Shown here piece after piece: positions 10,863 through 12,818 of a stretch of 12,818 bases of DNA. Where the stretch lies: the NCBI GenBank assembly GCA_964431735.1, contig CAYSLJ010000194.1, forward strand, positions 1 to 12,818, given 5' to 3'. This DNA is from CALARM01 sp964431735 (lineage in GTDB: Bacteria > Vulcanimicrobiota > SpSt-956 > JAKJGF01). The notes below the pieces were generated by a model. The model saw only the letters and a list, made by a program, of their open reading frames with translations. It was not told the DNA's origin and did not search any database. Numbering within the stretch: the first letter of the stretch is position 1; every line of letters starts with the position of its first letter. Made by a program: the position numbers and the translations under genes.

Positions 10863-12260
10863 CTAAATCTTAGGTCCATGAACATTCTGGCATACAGGAC
10901 ATGTTTCCGTGAAACCTGCTGCAGCCCATGCAGTCACTCCTCCTGCAACATTTGCCACATTTTTGATTCCCTTTGTTTTAAGGATACTTGCTGCCATGCT
11001 GGAGCGCTGTCCTGTGCTGCATATACATAGAACAGGTTCTCCTGTAATATCTTTATAGCCGGTTCTTGTATCAGGTGCTGCCATATGGACGGCTCCTTCT
11101 ATATGGAAATTCTGAAATTCTCCTTTTGCTCTTACATCGAGTAAAGTAAAATCTTTCCTGTTACACATTTCTTTTACTTCATGAACAGAAATCTGCTTTA
11201 TACCTTCTACCGGGAAACCGGCATTTGCCCATTTTTGAAGTCCTCCGTCAAGCCATCCTTCAACTTTGTCCAGGCCGACTCTTCTCAGCTGAATAATGGC
11301 ATCTGATAGATCTTCTTTTGTTTTCACAACGAGCAGTAATGGACGATCTACAGGGAGAAGCCATCCTGCAAAAGTCTGGAAATTACCTGTAAGCGGGTTA
11401 TGAATAGAATCCGGTATATGATATCCTCCGAAAGCGGCAACAGATCTGGTGTCCAGCACGAGACATCCTTTTTCTATGGCTTTATTGAATTCCCCGGGTG
11501 ACATGGCTTTTACGGGAGGTAATTCTTCCGTAAGTGTTGGACCTGCGCCGTTTGTGGCAGAACATCGTGAAAAATGATCCGGTGCTGCAGGCATTTCAGC
11601 AAGGAGGAATTTTTTGAAATCTTCCAGTGTGGAAGGTTTCAGCGATTTATTGTATCTTCTTTCATAGCCTATGGTGGATGTCCTTTTGGCGCTCATGGCC
11701 TTACCACAGAGTGAACCTGCACCATGGGCAGGATATACTTCTACGAAATCAGGCAGTTCCATGAGTTTCTTTAAACTTCCGAATAATTTTTCGGCCAGTT
11801 CGTCTGCCATACCTGGGAACAGATCAGGTCTGCCCACATCACCTACAAACAGTGTATCACCGCTGAAAAGTCCGCATGGTTCTTCTCCTCTGGATGTATC
11901 TGTTACAACATAGCAGACTCCGTCAGGCGTATGACCCGGTGTGGAAATGACTCTGAATTTTAAATGTTCAATCTGAAATTCATCACTGTCTGATACCGGT
12001 TCATGGGGAAATTTGCAATTTGAAGCCTTCGGAGCTATTATTTTTGCCCCTGTTTTCTTTGCAAGCTCCATATGGCCTGAAATAAAATCTGCATGGAGAT
12101 GGGTCTCAAGAATATGGGTGATTTTATATCCCATATCCTTTGCATCATCAATATATTCCTGTACATCTCTTTTAGGATCTATTATGGCACATTCTCCCTT
12201 TCCTCCCAGAAGATAGGATACATGAGCCAGACCCTTTACATAGTATTGTTTTACAAACAT
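10863..12260 (-). CDS. cstB: CstB-like persulfide dioxygenase-rhodanese fusion
   Basis: A 465-residue cytoplasmic protein. Residues 1-205 are an ETHE1-type metallo-beta-lactamase domain with THLHADF (H54, H56, D58), TPGH (H110), SGDT (D135) and YPAHG (H179). H54, H110 and D135 match the iron ligands of persulfide dioxygenases. Residues about 255-350 are a rhodanese-fold domain with no active-site cysteine (a VVKTKED-type loop), and residues about 355-450 are a rhodanese with an intact loop C414-STGQRS. Dioxygenase, pseudo-rhodanese, then rhodanese is the order in S. aureus CstB, which turns persulfides into sulfite and thiosulfate using O2. C185, just after H179, may matter for persulfide chemistry. 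The tail adds CPVC (454-457), an uncommon CxxC. GGAGGTG lies 8 nt before the ATG. First gene of the minus-strand sulfur cluster, 406 bp from the YeeE pair. Name used by architecture; orthology is not proven. Confidence 0.88.
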   Translation of the reverse strand: MFVKQYYVKGLAHVSYLLGGKGECAIIDPKRDVQEYIDDAKDMGYKITHILETHLHADFISGHMELAKKTGAKIIAPKASNCKFPHEPVSDSDEFQIEHLKFRVISTPGHTPDGVCYVVTDTSRGEEPCGLFSGDTLFVGDVGRPDLFPGMADELAEKLFGSLKKLMELPDFVEVYPAHGAGSLCGKAMSAKRTSTIGYERRYNKSLKPSTLEDFKKFLLAEMPAAPDHFSRCSATNGAGPTLTEELPPVKAMSPGEFNKAIEKGCLVLDTRSVAAFGGYHIPDSIHNPLTGNFQTFAGWLLPVDRPLLLVVKTKEDLSDAIIQLRRVGLDKVEGWLDGGLQKWANAGFPVEGIKQISVHEVKEMCNRKDFTLLDVRAKGEFQNFHIEGAVHMAAPDTRTGYKDITGEPVLCICSTGQRSSMAASILKTKGIKNVANVAGGVTAWAAAGFTETCPVCQNVHGPKI

Positions 12261-12373
12261 TTTTAAAACACCTCCGTAATTTTTTTTTGTAAAAATTGTT
12301 ATTTATATAGATGCCTTTTTAGTAATTAAAGATTCAATGTTTTTGAAAAATTTACACTGTGCCGCTCCGGACA

Positions 12374-12540
12374 AACCGGTAATAATATCTGACTTTACCG
12401 GTTACTCAGGAAGCTATTACAACATTAATTCCCGCAAAAAAGAGAATTAAAGATCAGACATTTTTCTGTTACTATTTTGTCTGTCCCTGTCATCACTGAG
12501 TGGTTTTCACTGAGTGGTAATTTTACAGGATGCGCCACTC
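12374..12540. other. Run of small hairpins in the 12261-12818 gap
   Basis: Consecutive perfect inverted repeats occur without a gene: AACCGGTAA/TTACCGGTT (12374-12382, 12395-12403), TTAATTC/GAATTAA (12425-12431, 12444-12450), CAGACA/TGTCTG (12455-12460, 12478-12483), and GAGTGG/CCACTC (12512-12517, 12535-12540) followed by a T-rich stretch. A 14-bp tandem repeat, TCACTGAGTGGTTT then TCACTGAGTGGTAA (12493-12520), is a multiple of the 7-nt period. This could be a structured leader or small RNA; individually the shorter stems are weak. Confidence 0.3.
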
Positions 12541-12633
12541 TTACTTTTTGTAGATTTTCGAATATTAATTTTTTTGTAATTATTATATTTGATATATAAA
12601 TGAAAAATTCCTTCCTGAAAATAAAATATTAGC

Positions 12634-12663
12634 TTGATAAATACTTATCTTTCAGGATATAAT
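12634..12663 (+). promoter_or_regulatory. Sigma70-type promoter reading toward the right edge
   Basis: TTGATA (12634-12639), 18-nt spacer and consensus TATAAT (12658-12663). The -35 overlaps GATAA/TTATC (12636-12640, 12645-12649), and the spacer ends in TTTCAGG, which pairs with CCTGAAA at 12614-12620, so an operator may overlap the promoter. An AAGGAGG follows at 12681-12687, which is consistent with a short leader. Confidence 0.55.
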
Positions 12664-12694
12664 TTATGAATAGAGTTAAAAAGGAGGTTTTCTT

Positions 12695-12818
12695 ACGGGA
12701 TTCAGTTACCTCACTCAGTATCGTAACAGGCAAATTGGTACCCAAAAAATATGGAATACGCTCGTGTCCCTGGCCGGGCTCTGGAGGAAAAGATATGCCG
12801 TATTAAAAGAGAGTTATA
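12695..12818 (+). CDS. Possible start of an unrecognised gene, cut by the window edge
   Basis: A good ribosome site, AAGGAGG (12681-12687), and a promoter precede an open frame that runs off the window. The codon at normal spacing (7 nt) is ACG at 12695, in a frame reading GFSYLTQYRNRQIGTQKIW and continuing, which looks protein-like. There is no ATG there. A different frame has ATG at 12751 and also stays open but lacks a ribosome site, and an ATG at 12666 starts a 45-residue frame that closes before the edge. The ACG could be a mutated or non-canonical start. No family is recognised. Confidence 0.25.

Overview
The window is AT-rich bacterial DNA. The 728-residue outer-membrane protein (N-terminal S-layer homology domain, coiled coil, beta-barrel-like body) points to a diderm bacterium that ties its outer membrane to the wall through an SLH porin, as seen in Cyanobacteria, Negativicutes, Deinococcota and several uncultured phyla. 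I cannot place it more precisely. Genes mostly end in TAA, have clear AAGGAGG-type ribosome sites and are separated by long repeat-rich gaps.

Layout. Positions 1-353 are non-coding: a 14-bp inverted-repeat pair, a large hairpin and a short heptamer array. A minus-strand gene (354-1505) encodes an unknown membrane-anchored protein with 22-residue helical repeats and a C-terminal zinc ribbon. Divergent from it, two tightly linked plus-strand genes (1677-3321) encode a NapH-type membrane Fe-S protein and a ferredoxin-flavoprotein reductase fusion. A 700-bp gap with repeats and a CRP/FNR-like palindrome leads to the SLH porin (4021-6207), which ends in a strong hairpin. From 12260 down to 6295, six minus-strand genes form a sulfur and redox cluster. 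In transcription order they are a CstB-like persulfide dioxygenase-rhodanese, a two-gene YeeE/YedE thiosulfate-type transporter, a SulP anion transporter with STAS domain, a half-size TauE/SafE sulfite exporter, and a peroxiredoxin. A promoter and the start of an unrecognised plus-strand gene may lie at the right edge.

The key find is the peroxiredoxin. Its reading frame is interrupted by one TGA exactly at the peroxidatic cysteine (FTFV-TGA-PTEL), and a SECIS-like hairpin begins at that TGA. I read it as a selenoprotein (231 residues, Sec79) whose C-terminal resolving cysteine is replaced by Met, rather than as two genes or a pseudogene.

Inferred physiology: the YeeE pair brings in thiosulfate. 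Rhodanese and persulfide dioxygenase convert thiosulfate and low-molecular-weight persulfide to sulfite, using O2. TauE and SulP move sulfite, sulfate or related anions across the membrane, and the selenoperoxiredoxin removes peroxide. The Fe-S/flavin pair would move electrons between NAD(P)H and the membrane. CstB with TauE recalls the Staphylococcus aureus cst persulfide-detoxification operon.

The gaps carry an unusual family of short tandem repeats. Several different sequences all have a 7-nt period, and most share a GTGA core. There is also a duplicated promoter upstream of the YeeE genes and a decayed copy of a sulP 3' end between sulP and tauE.
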